Source: a virus
DNA length: 28,249 nucleotides
Virus record (IMG/VR): IMGVR_UViG_3300038558_000005
Location: 1 to 28,249 of that record
Reading direction: 5' to 3' (one strand)
Made by a program: the position numbers and the translations under genes. Position 1 is the stretch's first letter. Each line of letters opens with the position of its first letter. The notes beneath the pieces are model-generated. The model was not told the DNA's origin. It saw only the letters and a list, made by a program, of their open reading frames with translations, and did no database searches. Below, in pieces: positions 5,649 through 13,184 of this stretch.

Positions 5649-5955
5649 TGCCTCTAGGAAGCCCTAGAAGGCCCCTCACAGCCTCTACCGCCGCTCCCTG
5701 GTCCCCCAGGGCCAGGGAGCCTGTAAACCACGCTGGAGGCAGCTCAGAGGCTGCCGACTCGCCAAGCCTACCCGCAGTCAATGCGTCGACCTCGCCGGTC
5801 ACGGCGAGACCCTCACGGGCCTGGAAGCCGCGGATCGTCCTTTCGACGATCCGGTCATATTCGCCGGACGGGAAAAGAAACAGCTTACGCTGAATGACTT
5901 TTACGTCCGGCCCTTTCATGCCGACACGCAATTCACGCTTGAACCATCTTGGCAT
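5536..5955 (-). CDS. Protein of two peptidoglycan-binding (PG_binding_1-like) repeats, 139 aa
   Basis: The gene is the last of the late operon; its ATG directly follows the upstream TAA. The protein consists of two tandem repeats of the PG_binding_1 type: residues about 8-66 (LRVGMKGPDVKVIQRKL ... GEVDALTAGRLGE) and about 79-138 (LALGDQGAAVEAVRGLLGLP ... GGIDLPVARHLG). Both have the G-x-x-V-x-x-(I/V)Q/R-x-x-L signature. There is no catalytic domain and no signal peptide. It could be a wall-binding subunit for the amidase encoded two genes upstream, or a virion part contacting the wall. A 12-bp direct repeat (GGAAGCCCTAGA, at about 5588 and 5657) encodes the similar LGLP stretches. Confidence 0.83.
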   Translation of the reverse strand: MPRWFKRELRVGMKGPDVKVIQRKLFLFPSGEYDRIVERTIRGFQAREGLAVTGEVDALTAGRLGESAASELPPAWFTGSLALGDQGAAVEAVRGLLGLPRGTMYDEAVDSAVRRLRSALGLPPGGGIDLPVARHLGDL

Positions 5956-7872
5956 TTAGATCACCAGGAATGTGGCGAGGATGATTCCGCCATAGTTCTT
6001 CGACTCCCTCTCGGGTGGCTTCACCCGAGAGAAAGAAATAGACTTGATTGTCGCAGTGAACTCCTCACCGCTCGTCCAGTCATGCACGCTGACCATTGCC
6101 CGCGCGGATTCAAGCTCCTCAAGCGCCTCAAGGCGCGCCCAGGCGGAACCGTTATACCCGACCATGATCCCGCGACGGTCACGCTCATGGTCGAAACACA
6201 TGAGCGGGATCTGAATCAACCTCTGTACCCGCGTACGCGGGAGAGCCTTCAGGCTCGTCGCGTCCAGCACCGGAGTGCTGGTGTGCGCCGAAGTATCAGA
6301 CAGCAGGCGGAAACCGAGCGACAAGTATTGCAGCGAGTAATCTGAGCTGCGGATCGAGATATCGACGTTATCGTCGATGCCCGGCCCCAGCGAGAAGTTG
6401 TAAACCGGGTCCGAATCAGGGAACACCGTATACAGTTCGATCGACGTGCCCGTCGGCGTCGTCCCGCGCATGCGCGCGAGAGCGAACTCCTTCGGTTCGC
6501 TCGTTGCGAACCGCACCCGGCCAGACTGAATGTAACCCTCGTCGACATACACAGTGGCCGACTGCATGAAGATCCCAGTGTGGTTCTGGCCGATCACCAC
6601 GCGGCTTGAACCGCCGAGGAATGAAAGGTCATCGACGTCATAGGCGGCAGCGCCGACGTCGGCGTCATACGCCCAGGCGAACCTGCCATTGTCCGTCTCG
6701 ACCGAAAGGTCGATACGGGCACACCCGCTGTTCCCGTCAATGTCCCCTCGGATCGAGGCGTAAATGAAACGGTCCCGCGCGGCGATAGCCTTCACAGGGT
6801 AAGTCGTTTCGATCGTCAATGGCCCGAGGGTGACGGTACCGCCGTCACCGAGGATGCCGACCCTGACGCCCTTGCTGGTGCCGACACCGATGTAGGCGCC
6901 GATGTATGCCTGAAGGCTGCGGATCTCCTCGCCAGGTGGCATCTCAGCCACCTGGACCATTGCACCCAGGGTCGGCGTCGACCCTGCCGTGCCCGAGTCA
7001 ATCAGGGCCATAGAGAAGATCGACGACAGTCCATTATCCCTACCGGTGATCAGGATCGAGTCGGGCGCCTCTGTCGCCGACTCCCACGTCCAAGTAGCAG
7101 AAGGATGCGTATACAGGGCGGAGCCCATGGAGCCGCCTGCAAGAGTCAACTCCCAGATGCTCGCGTCGCGCGACGCGATGATCCTGTTCTTCGCCCACCA
7201 TAAGCTGATCGTCGTGCCGCTGGCGATCGTCCACAGAGAAGTCAGCGCGGTGCCCGACAGGGCACCCAGGCTGATCCCGGTAGTCGTGCCTACCAGCACA
7301 TTCTGTCCAGCGATGACAACAGATCCGGTCGGCGTCCCGCCGGATGAGACCGTGTAAGCGGTCTCAGTCGTCCCATTGTGCTTATACAACACGCCGTCGA
7401 CCGTGTAAAACACGCAGTCGACTCCGCCCACCAGGGCGCTCACGACATACATCCGGTTCGTCGTGGTCGACGCCCTACCGGCGACCATCTTCTTCAGAAG
7501 CTTCACTTCGCCCTGGTCCCACGGGTCAATCCCGTAGGACTCGAAGTAACGATACTTAGTTTCCTCGACACTGCCAGGCTCATACCAGGTGACACCCGCC
7601 CCGCCATGCCAGGAATCTTGCGAACGAGTCCACCACTGGGAAAGAGTCTGTTCCCCAGGCTCAGCGGAAGTGTCGATCTGCTGCTTGCTCGACTCCGCGG
7701 TCTCGCGCACATAGGCGTTCTGCTCGCTGCACGCGAGCAGGAAAGGCATGTCGTTGATCGAGATGTCAGGGAAATAGCCAGTTCGCACGAACGAACTGGC
7801 TACCTCACGGGAGGACAGAGCGAACGGAATGCCCTCAGTAATGTCAGGCGGTGCGGAGAGAAGATAGGGCAT
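5956..7872 (-). CDS. Large tail protein, nozzle/propeller-like, 638 aa
   Basis: The protein is almost entirely beta-rich, with no transmembrane part. After a 140-residue N-terminal region (containing SQDSWHGGAG and a ...YRYFESYGIDPW segment) it shows a series of beta stretches such as VDCVFYTVDGVLYKHNG, GQNVLVGTTTGI and NRIIASRDASIWELT, the look of a beta-propeller or multi-sandwich structure. Actinophage minor tail proteins often carry the same 'SWHxGAG ... GxDPW' region. In podoviruses the counterpart position is the tail tube/nozzle (T7 gp12-like), which is an inference from size and context. AGGAG precedes the start by 9 nt. It lies between the amidase and the peptidoglycan-binding protein. 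Confidence 0.72.
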   Translation of the reverse strand: MPYLLSAPPDITEGIPFALSSREVASSFVRTGYFPDISINDMPFLLACSEQNAYVRETAESSKQQIDTSAEPGEQTLSQWWTRSQDSWHGGAGVTWYEPGSVEETKYRYFESYGIDPWDQGEVKLLKKMVAGRASTTTNRMYVVSALVGGVDCVFYTVDGVLYKHNGTTETAYTVSSGGTPTGSVVIAGQNVLVGTTTGISLGALSGTALTSLWTIASGTTISLWWAKNRIIASRDASIWELTLAGGSMGSALYTHPSATWTWESATEAPDSILITGRDNGLSSIFSMALIDSGTAGSTPTLGAMVQVAEMPPGEEIRSLQAYIGAYIGVGTSKGVRVGILGDGGTVTLGPLTIETTYPVKAIAARDRFIYASIRGDIDGNSGCARIDLSVETDNGRFAWAYDADVGAAAYDVDDLSFLGGSSRVVIGQNHTGIFMQSATVYVDEGYIQSGRVRFATSEPKEFALARMRGTTPTGTSIELYTVFPDSDPVYNFSLGPGIDDNVDISIRSSDYSLQYLSLGFRLLSDTSAHTSTPVLDATSLKALPRTRVQRLIQIPLMCFDHERDRRGIMVGYNGSAWARLEALEELESARAMVSVHDWTSGEEFTATIKSISFSRVKPPERESKNYGGIILATFLVI

Positions 7873-7884
7873 CCCGTGTCACTC

Positions 7885-8694
7885 CTATTTCACAAGGCGA
7901 AGATCAAGCATGCGTTCGATCAGGGCATCCCCGATCGCAGTGACCTGCTCCGGCGTGATACCGGTCGTCTGAAGCGCAGCGATCTGCGCCTTCAGCGCCG
8001 CCATGTCCGCCTTCAGGGCGGCAACCTCAGTGACCAGCGCAGCGGTATCACGCTTCGTCGAATATGTTTTCGTCACCAGACGGGCAAGCGCCGTCGACGG
8101 CGCCACCTCAGTGTTGTTCGGGTCCTCGGAATAATCGACCAGCCCATCCGTCTTCCAGATCGACCGAATCTCTGCCTCTGTGAATGCCACAAGAATCTCC
8201 TTGGCCCGTGCTCTGAGGCCGGGCACTTGTTCGATGCGGTCCGTGCCCGGGCACGTCTTGCCCTTCACGGGCGTCCAGATCCCCGGGTACTTCGAGTGAT
8301 AATCGACGCCCGGCGAATCCCACTCAGCGCAAGGCTGAATTGGAATGCCGTGTGTAACATGCGCCCATGCGACGATCCTGGAGATCGCCTCAAGCTGCGC
8401 ATCAGTCCAAGGGAAGTCATCCGGATCGCCGTTGTCGGCGGACTCGATCGAAATCGCCCGGCAATTCGCCTTATAGTTCGCGTCAGCCTGCCGGGCAGTA
8501 TCCATGTACTGTTCTACACGACCATCGAGACTCACCCAGAAATGAGACTCGACGACGACATTCGACCTGCCGAAATAGTTATACAGGCTGTTCGACCCGA
8601 CAGCCGAATGCAGAATGACCTGCGTCGCAGTGATCTTCGGGGCGGTCTCGTTCTCCGGAAGCGGCATCCAAGATGCCGCAGGGTACCTTGCCAT
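7885..8694 (-). CDS. N-acetylmuramoyl-L-alanine amidase (Amidase_2/PGRP-type endolysin), 269 aa
   Basis: The enzyme cuts the amide bond between muramic acid and the stem peptide of peptidoglycan, for host lysis. Zinc ligands are visible as H29 (VILHSAVG), H133 (DYHSKYPGIW) and C148 (KTCPG), with K146 in the position of the T7-lysozyme catalytic lysine and E84 in ISIESADNG. The catalytic domain covers about 10-160. The C-terminal 70 residues are a helical coiled-coil-like stretch (TAALVTEVAALKADMAALKA), not a known wall-binding domain. The ATG overlaps the fibre gene stop (TGATG), with no clear ribosome site, so translation is probably coupled. No signal peptide; release would need a holin. 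A virion-attached role through the coiled coil is an alternative. Confidence 0.93.
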   Translation of the reverse strand: MARYPAASWMPLPENETAPKITATQVILHSAVGSNSLYNYFGRSNVVVESHFWVSLDGRVEQYMDTARQADANYKANCRAISIESADNGDPDDFPWTDAQLEAISRIVAWAHVTHGIPIQPCAEWDSPGVDYHSKYPGIWTPVKGKTCPGTDRIEQVPGLRARAKEILVAFTEAEIRSIWKTDGLVDYSEDPNNTEVAPSTALARLVTKTYSTKRDTAALVTEVAALKADMAALKAQIAALQTTGITPEQVTAIGDALIERMLDLRLVK

Positions 8695-9803
8695 CAGTTG
8701 ACCACGAACAGCAGGACACCGGAAAGAACATCATCCGTCGCCGGGGTAATCGCGGAAGATGTCCCAAGGCGCGTTTTCGCTATATACGTAGTCGGCGCCG
8801 GTGCGCCGCTGAAGGAAACGCTGTTGGCGCTGGAAGACCACATGCCGCAGGTTCCGGACCAGTGATCTGGTCCGGTGTCATCACGGTAATTCCAGAAACC
8901 CATGCAACTCTGGATCTCAGTGCCCCCACCGGTGTAACCGGTGTAAGTAGGGATGGCGAGCTGAATCGTCGCCGAAAACGAGGGGCTGGTACCGCACTGC
9001 GTGCGCCACCAGACGAAAACGAAATCGCCGATCGCGTACACACGGCCGACATTCACCGCGCCCGAACCGGGCGCGAACCCCGTGTAAGACGGGGTGAACG
9101 TAGAGTGCTGGAACAGGTTCGCGTCAGCCGTCTGAAGATTCGTGATGTTCGTGCCGTGCGTCGACAGCGTGCTGTTGATCGTAGACAGATCGGAGACAAG
9201 GTTAGTGATCACGCTCTGTGCGATATTCGACAGGGTGTTACTCGCACCGTCGATCGTCTTGTTCGTCAGCGCCTGGGTCAGCGTGGTACCAACCACGCTG
9301 CCAGCACCGACACCGTGAATGCCGGTCGTCGCCGTCGGATGCGCGTTGAGCGCGGTCACATCCGACTGAATCGTCGGCAGGCCGGTGACACTGGCCTGCG
9401 CAATCGCAGACAGCGTGTTGGTCGCACCGGAAATTGACTTATTCGTGAGGGTTTGCGTGTCGGATGTCCCGACAACCGACCCTGTAACGCCGTGCACGCC
9501 CGTTGTGGCGGCGATATGGTCCTGGGTGTCCTGGAGATCCCGGCCGGTCGCCATATGCCTCACAACGGCGCCAGCCGTGTGAGCGACCGCAGTCGTGCCA
9601 TCCTGCCCGCGCGTCACCGTGAGAGTCAGGCCCGCGACATTCGTCACGGTCACAATCTCCTCAGCCGCAAGACCGGGATCAATGACCAGAGTGAAGTCAG
9701 CGGACGGGAAACCAGAGGTGCTGCCCACCGCCACGGAAGTGGCGGAGTTGGTGATATCAGCGGAAAGCGTCGTCGAAGATGCGACGCTAGAGAAATTACG
9801 CAT
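8694..9803 (-). CDS. Tail fibre / receptor-binding protein with internal repeats, 369 aa
   Basis: The N-terminal domain (about 16-83) is a small beta unit ending in TRGQDGTTAVAHTAGAVVRH, seen at the start of many phage fibres. Two copies of a unit of about 60 residues follow: residues 98-149 (TGVHGVTGSVVGT ... LTNKSISGATNTLS) and 157-209 (TGIHGVGAGSVVGT ... LTNKTIDGASNTLS), typical of a trimeric shaft. A short helical part leads to a C-terminal Gly/Ser/aromatic domain (about 235-369), the probable receptor-binding tip. GAGGAG lies 6 nt before the start. The last base overlaps the amidase ATG. Confidence 0.83.
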   Translation of the reverse strand: MRNFSSVASSTTLSADITNSATSVAVGSTSGFPSADFTLVIDPGLAAEEIVTVTNVAGLTLTVTRGQDGTTAVAHTAGAVVRHMATGRDLQDTQDHIAATTGVHGVTGSVVGTSDTQTLTNKSISGATNTLSAIAQASVTGLPTIQSDVTALNAHPTATTGIHGVGAGSVVGTTLTQALTNKTIDGASNTLSNIAQSVITNLVSDLSTINSTLSTHGTNITNLQTADANLFQHSTFTPSYTGFAPGSGAVNVGRVYAIGDFVFVWWRTQCGTSPSFSATIQLAIPTYTGYTGGGTEIQSCMGFWNYRDDTGPDHWSGTCGMWSSSANSVSFSGAPAPTTYIAKTRLGTSSAITPATDDVLSGVLLFVVN

Positions 9804-9805
9804 CG

Positions 9806-10705
9806 CTATCTCCTCGCGTTATGTACTCTCGGGCGGTACGTAATGCTTAGTGCTCGCTTTTCCTCAGCGAGCCTGGCCTCATACCGTTTCTGCATCGCGG
9901 ATGCGATCTGCACGGAAACACCGGTCGCCCGGTTTCCGGCCATGGCCATGGCCTCGGCGGCCTCTACGGAAGCCCTTGCCGTGTCGACCCACGGCAGAAG
10001 CCGTGCGCAGGTCCCGAGGACAACGACGTCCTTACAGGACGCCGGGAGACCGGTCACGGTCGAAAACACTCCGGCCCCTGTCGACATCACAGTCGGCCGG
10101 GCCGCATATGTGACGCGGACCGTCGCGCCCGACGGGATAGGTTCACCCAGGGCAATAGCCTTGCCCGTCGTGAAATCCGTGGTGTTGGTCGAAGACAGCA
10201 GCTCGAACGACCGGGCGGAAATCCACTGCGTGGTTGTCCACTTCCAGTCGACGGCGAGAATCCGCTCAGAATCGGCAGGCATCTCATACTGCCATTCGAT
10301 CGAGTCCATGGTGATCTCTGTAGTCTTCGGCGCGTACAGCGTCGGATACAGGGAGCGGACCGTGTTGTTCACTTCCCTGGCAATCACGGATCTCGGCCAT
10401 TGAGGATTCACGCGAACAGCGGCGCCGCTCGTGTGAGCGGCTGCCGTGGACTGCCGGTATCCCCGCCCCCAGGCGGGAACAGTCGCAGTAGCCCCGTCGA
10501 CGGAACTGACATAGATAAGTTCATCGTCGATCTCGATGATCCCACGGGAAAGGATGCTGTCGTCATCGACGACAATCGTCGTCGACCCTGACGTGATATT
10601 ACCGACGAGGGAAACAACGATATCATTGTTGGCGCCCTGCCCGGTGAGGGAAAGGGCACACTCGTCAATGATTGAGTCGAATGTGTCGGCGGCAGGGAAG
10701 CCCAT
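9806..10705 (-). CDS. Virion structural protein, probable head-tail adaptor with a fibre-type beta domain, 299 aa
   Basis: Residues about 30-100 form a beta domain (GNITSGSTTIVVDDDSILS ... GRGYRQSTAAAHTSGAAVRV) that matches the N-terminal domain of the fibre encoded next door. The C-terminal part (about 200-290: GATVRVTYAARPTVMSTG ... LPASCKDVVVLGTCARLLPW, then a long helix) has the pattern of phage adaptor proteins, including tail-tube-A-like proteins of podoviruses. The combination suggests a head-tail adaptor or a base to which the fibre docks. Its ATG overlaps the stop of the 82-aa gene (TAATG). The family was judged by eye only. Confidence 0.65.
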   Translation of the reverse strand: MGFPAADTFDSIIDECALSLTGQGANNDIVVSLVGNITSGSTTIVVDDDSILSRGIIEIDDELIYVSSVDGATATVPAWGRGYRQSTAAAHTSGAAVRVNPQWPRSVIAREVNNTVRSLYPTLYAPKTTEITMDSIEWQYEMPADSERILAVDWKWTTTQWISARSFELLSSTNTTDFTTGKAIALGEPIPSGATVRVTYAARPTVMSTGAGVFSTVTGLPASCKDVVVLGTCARLLPWVDTARASVEAAEAMAMAGNRATGVSVQIASAMQKRYEARLAEEKRALSITYRPRVHNARR

Positions 10706-10953
10706 TAGTTCCCACCTGCCGCGCCATCAGCTTTCGCATAGGCCGCGTCAATCGCGGCCTGAGTGCACGTCGCAGGATTCATACCGTCTTTCACCGCCTG
10801 CCTGTAGTTCGCCAGCTCACGGTCCCAGTTCTTCTGTTTAGTCGCGTCCCACCCATTCACCGTGTTGCAATAAGCGACTCGGGTGCTCTTGCTACGCAGG
10901 CATTCACCGTAAGAGGAATGGTCCCGCGTCTGGCATCCTGTGCTGCACGCCAT
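10705..10953 (-). CDS. Small cysteine-containing protein, 82 aa
   Basis: The gene is overlapped at both ends by TAATG junctions and has GGGAGG just before its ATG. The protein begins MACSTGCQTRDHSSYGECLR, with five cysteines in all, and continues as a helical segment rich in Trp, Asn and Ala (VNGWDATKQKNWDRELANYR ... MNPATCTQAAIDAAYAKAD). Short proteins of this look occur in the head-tail region of actinophages. Function unknown; a minor virion or assembly protein is likely from position. Confidence 0.75.
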   Translation of the reverse strand: MACSTGCQTRDHSSYGECLRSKSTRVAYCNTVNGWDATKQKNWDRELANYRQAVKDGMNPATCTQAAIDAAYAKADGAAGGN

Positions 10954-11159
10954 TACCTCCCCCTTTCCAGCCTGAATACCGAAGTGGCGTGATCCCTGAC
11001 GTGCTCGTCGACCTTAGTTTCGATCCGATCGAGTCGGGCGAGAACCTGTGAAAGCAGCGTCGGGTCAAGCGCCTGTAACTTGTTACGCGCTGAAAGCGCG
11101 GCTGCCGCGATTGCGCCGAGAGTCGGAACAATGCCCAGCCCGACAACCCACTCGATCAT
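10953..11159 (-). CDS. Small membrane protein, holin-like, 68 aa
   Basis: Residues 4-24 (WVVGLGIVPTLGAIAAAALSA) form one hydrophobic segment right at the N-terminus. A helical, coiled-coil-like stretch follows (LLSQVLARLDRIETKVDEHV) and then a short basic C-terminus. Size and topology fit a one-segment holin or a membrane-anchored lysis accessory. The gene overlaps its neighbours at ATGA and TAATG junctions. It lies five genes from the amidase in the same operon. A structural or superinfection role cannot be excluded, since holins are not recognisable by motif. Confidence 0.6.
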   Translation of the reverse strand: MIEWVVGLGIVPTLGAIAAAALSARNKLQALDPTLLSQVLARLDRIETKVDEHVRDHATSVFRLERGR

Positions 11160-11401
11160 GTGATGTAACTCCCGTATCCGGCTGCGGTCAGTGCAGCCGC
11201 TTCAGCAGCGTCAACCGTGTGCACGCAGCCGCCGAGGTAGACAATGTCTGCGGCGGTCAGATCCGCCGCTTCCGGGTAAGAAACCTGCGTGTAAGACGAA
11301 CCGCTCTTGAGAACAGTGACTCCACGGTCCAGCGAGCAACGACCGAGCAGACCGCCGAGGCCCTCATATTCTTTTTCTGTTGGCGTTCGGAATGTCGGCA
11401 T
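11156..11401 (-). CDS. Small head/tail-region protein, 81 aa
   Basis: The gene begins with CAGGGGG and a 6-nt spacer directly after the terminator that closes the capsid gene. The product has a short N-terminal part (EGLGGLLGRCSLDRGVTVLK), a beta segment (SSYTQVSYP) and a helical C-terminus ending GYGSYIT. Proteins with the 'LLGRxSLDRGxTVLK' pattern recur next to capsid genes of actinophages. Probably a minor head or head-completion protein. The stop overlaps the next start (ATGA). Confidence 0.75.
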   Translation of the reverse strand: MPTFRTPTEKEYEGLGGLLGRCSLDRGVTVLKSGSSYTQVSYPEAADLTAADIVYLGGCVHTVDAAEAAALTAAGYGSYIT

Positions 11402-11420
11402 GATTGCCCCCTGGAAACAA

Positions 11421-11451
11421 GACAGGGGCAGTCGTATAGGCTGCCCCCGTC
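11421..11451 (-). terminator. Terminator/attenuator directly after the major capsid gene
   Basis: Read leftward, GACGGGGGCAG pairs with CTGCCCCTGTC (11 bp, one G-U) around a 9-nt loop and is followed by TTGTTTCC. It begins 8 nt after the capsid stop and ends just before the ribosome site of the next gene. Partial stopping here would make capsid mRNA more abundant than that of the tail and lysis genes. Confidence 0.78.
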
Positions 11452-11459
11452 AGGTGGAA

Positions 11460-12419
11460 TTACGCCCAGAGCGAGCTGGACGAGAGGATGCGGATCATGC
11501 TCTCGTCGCGGTACTTCGCCCATCCGAGAACGCCGTACCAACCGATGGTGCGGAAACGGTTGAGCTTGTCAACAACCGGCGAGATGACACTGCCCGGCTC
11601 CTGGTAAACCAGTTCGGTCATTGCCTCGGGACCGGCAATGTACGTGCGGGCAACATTCTCCGAGGATGCGCCGGTGGCCGTGTATCGGGTGTTGTTGTTC
11701 ACGACGAACCGAACACCCTCGAACTCACCGAACTCACCGCGCCAGATGGCGCTCTGGTCAGTGCCGTATTCGGTCGGGACACGCCACGAACCGGAGCCGG
11801 TTTCCTCACGGAGGTCGTGAAGGACATACGGGTGGATTCCGCCACGGTAGAAGACACCGTCAACGGTCGGGACGTTCGACCCACGCAGCGTGGTAACAGC
11901 CTTACGGATGTTCGCTGCGGCGATCTCGTCAGTCGCGTCGATGTTGTTCTCAGCTGTCGCGTTACCCGCGTAAATCTGGTTCGTGGTGAACGTGTCCATC
12001 ACGTCCTGAACCATCGAGTCCTGCCAGTCGGCAAGGTGATTCGCAACGGCTTCGGCCGCATAGCGGTCGATGTCATCGAAGCTGAAAATGGTCAGCTTCT
12101 TCGTGCGGGTCACGGCGAAACCATACTCATTGGCCGTGACGGTGCCCGTGGTCGTGACGGGCAGCTTAGTGCTGTCAACGTCCTGTTCCTCGTTCAGCGG
12201 CGTCTTCGCTGCGGTAACCGCAGTCGAATCGAACCACTGGTGGAACTGGAAGGTGATCGTCTGGCCGGGGCCATTCGGCCTTTCGGGCCTCCGGTCAACC
12301 CACGTACGGTACTGCGGGCGTTCCCGCAGCTTCGCCGCGATGGCGAAGTCGTACATTGACTTTACAGTGTTATCCCCAATGCCACTGGTAGTGGCGATCG
12401 AGGTATATTCGTTGGCCAT
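11460..12419 (-). CDS. Major capsid protein, N4-gp56 family (HK97 fold), 319 aa
   Basis: This protein forms the icosahedral shell. The N-terminus (MANEYTSIATTSGIGDNTVK), the 'LRERPQYRTWVDRRPE...GQTITFQFHQW' segment and the 'PVTTTGTVTANEYGFAVTRTKK' region match the general pattern of N4-gp56-type capsid proteins, as does the position behind a scaffold gene and the length of about 320. No N-terminal delta domain to be cleaved is evident; scaffolding is supplied by the separate gene upstream. A GGGGG ribosome site lies 8 nt before the ATG. The gene is followed at once by a terminator, consistent with the highest expression of the operon. Confidence 0.88.
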   Translation of the reverse strand: MANEYTSIATTSGIGDNTVKSMYDFAIAAKLRERPQYRTWVDRRPERPNGPGQTITFQFHQWFDSTAVTAAKTPLNEEQDVDSTKLPVTTTGTVTANEYGFAVTRTKKLTIFSFDDIDRYAAEAVANHLADWQDSMVQDVMDTFTTNQIYAGNATAENNIDATDEIAAANIRKAVTTLRGSNVPTVDGVFYRGGIHPYVLHDLREETGSGSWRVPTEYGTDQSAIWRGEFGEFEGVRFVVNNNTRYTATGASSENVARTYIAGPEAMTELVYQEPGSVISPVVDKLNRFRTIGWYGVLGWAKYRDESMIRILSSSSLWA

Positions 12420-12439
12420 CCGGCCAACCCCCTATCGTT

Positions 12440-12967
12440 TTAGCTGGGTCGGCTGAGACTGTTCTCAGCCTTACTCCAGAAGTCGGCGAAAGATGTCGAC
12501 TGATCGAATGCTGCCTTGAGTCCAGTGAGAAGCTGATCCTCGCTTGAAGCGCCGGACGTCGAAGACGAAGGAGTGATATCCTGAATCTTCTTCAGTTCGG
12601 CAACCTGTTCTGCGGAATAGCCTTCCGTCGCAGGCTTCTGAGCCTGCTGCTGAAGGGGCTGTTCCTCTGCACCGGCATTGAGGTCAATGCCGAACAGCTC
12701 ACCGTTTTCAACAAGCCATTCCTTGATTGCTGCTTCGGTGGGCTCAACGTCGTCCGGAATGAACTTCGCAATGGCGGTCTTCTTGACTCCAAGAGACCGA
12801 AGGGCGTCCGTTACGCCCGAGGTCCGAGCGGTATTCCTGTACTTGTCCCGCTCGTCGGCCAGATCCTTGATCTGCTTCGCCTGATCGTTGATCTGCTTAC
12901 GCAGACGCTTCACCAGGTCGGTGTCGCCGATTCCGTCATCGTCGCCATCCCAGATACTTTCAGTCAT
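12440..12967 (-). CDS. Capsid scaffolding protein, 175 aa
   Basis: The protein is acidic and helical: an acidic N-terminus (ESIWDGDDDGIGDTD), a coiled coil (residues about 18-47, LVKRLRKQINDQAKQIKDLA), a middle region (SLGVKKTAIAKFIPDDVEPT) common in phage scaffolds, a Gln/Ala-rich linker and a short C-terminal helix (TSFADFWSKAENSLSRPS), where scaffolds usually bind the shell. It lies 20 bp upstream of the capsid gene. GGGAG is 10 nt before the ATG. It should guide prohead assembly and leave before packaging. Confidence 0.88.
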   Translation of the reverse strand: MTESIWDGDDDGIGDTDLVKRLRKQINDQAKQIKDLADERDKYRNTARTSGVTDALRSLGVKKTAIAKFIPDDVEPTEAAIKEWLVENGELFGIDLNAGAEEQPLQQQAQKPATEGYSAEQVAELKKIQDITPSSSTSGASSEDQLLTGLKAAFDQSTSFADFWSKAENSLSRPS

Positions 12968-13078
12968 TACTTGCGATCTCCCTATAATTGCGCCAGCCTC
13001 ACATCCGATAGGGGATTTCGGTGCGGCTCTGACTACCGGTCTTATTCGCGGTCAAGGGCCGGTGGGTCTTGATCGGAG

Positions 13079-13151
13079 CTGATGCGGAGGGAATCGAACC
13101 CCCATCACCGGTTTTGGAGACCGGCGCTCTATTCCGTTGAGCTACACACCA
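13079..13151 (-). tRNA. tRNA-Trp (anticodon CCA)
   Basis: A full cloverleaf can be drawn: acceptor TGGTGTG with CGCATCA (two G-U pairs), T8-A9, D stem GCTC/GAGC, anticodon stem CCGGT/ACCGG with loop CTCCAAA, variable TGAT, T stem GGGGG/CCCTC with loop TTCGATT, and discriminator G. The loop gives anticodon CCA, reading UGG. CCA is not encoded at the 3' end. It is the downstream one of a tRNA pair lying between the 258-aa virion gene and the scaffold gene. Confidence 0.9.
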
Positions 13152-13157
13152 TTGGGT

Positions 13158-13181
13158 AGGGGAGGCCGTTAAGCCTCCCCT
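13158..13181 (-). terminator. Hairpin between the two tRNA genes
   Basis: AGGGGAGGC at 13158-13166 pairs with GCCTCCCCT at 13173-13181 around a 6-nt loop, filling nearly all of the spacer between the tRNAs. It has no U-run, so it is more likely an RNA processing or spacer structure than an efficient terminator. Confidence 0.45.
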
Positions 13182-13184
13182 CCG

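Noticed and set aside
7378-8865. Plus-strand open frame of 495 residues
   Set aside because: It lies antisense to the amidase and the tail gene, is Arg/His-rich and has no recognisable domain; shadow frame.
12983-12988. Perfect TATAAT on the plus strand upstream of the scaffold gene
   Set aside because: No -35 at a proper distance and no plus-strand gene follows; it would only run antisense to the tRNA pair.
12968-13078. A third tRNA between scaffold and tRNA-Trp
   Set aside because: No T-loop sequence of the GGTTCGA type and no cloverleaf could be drawn.
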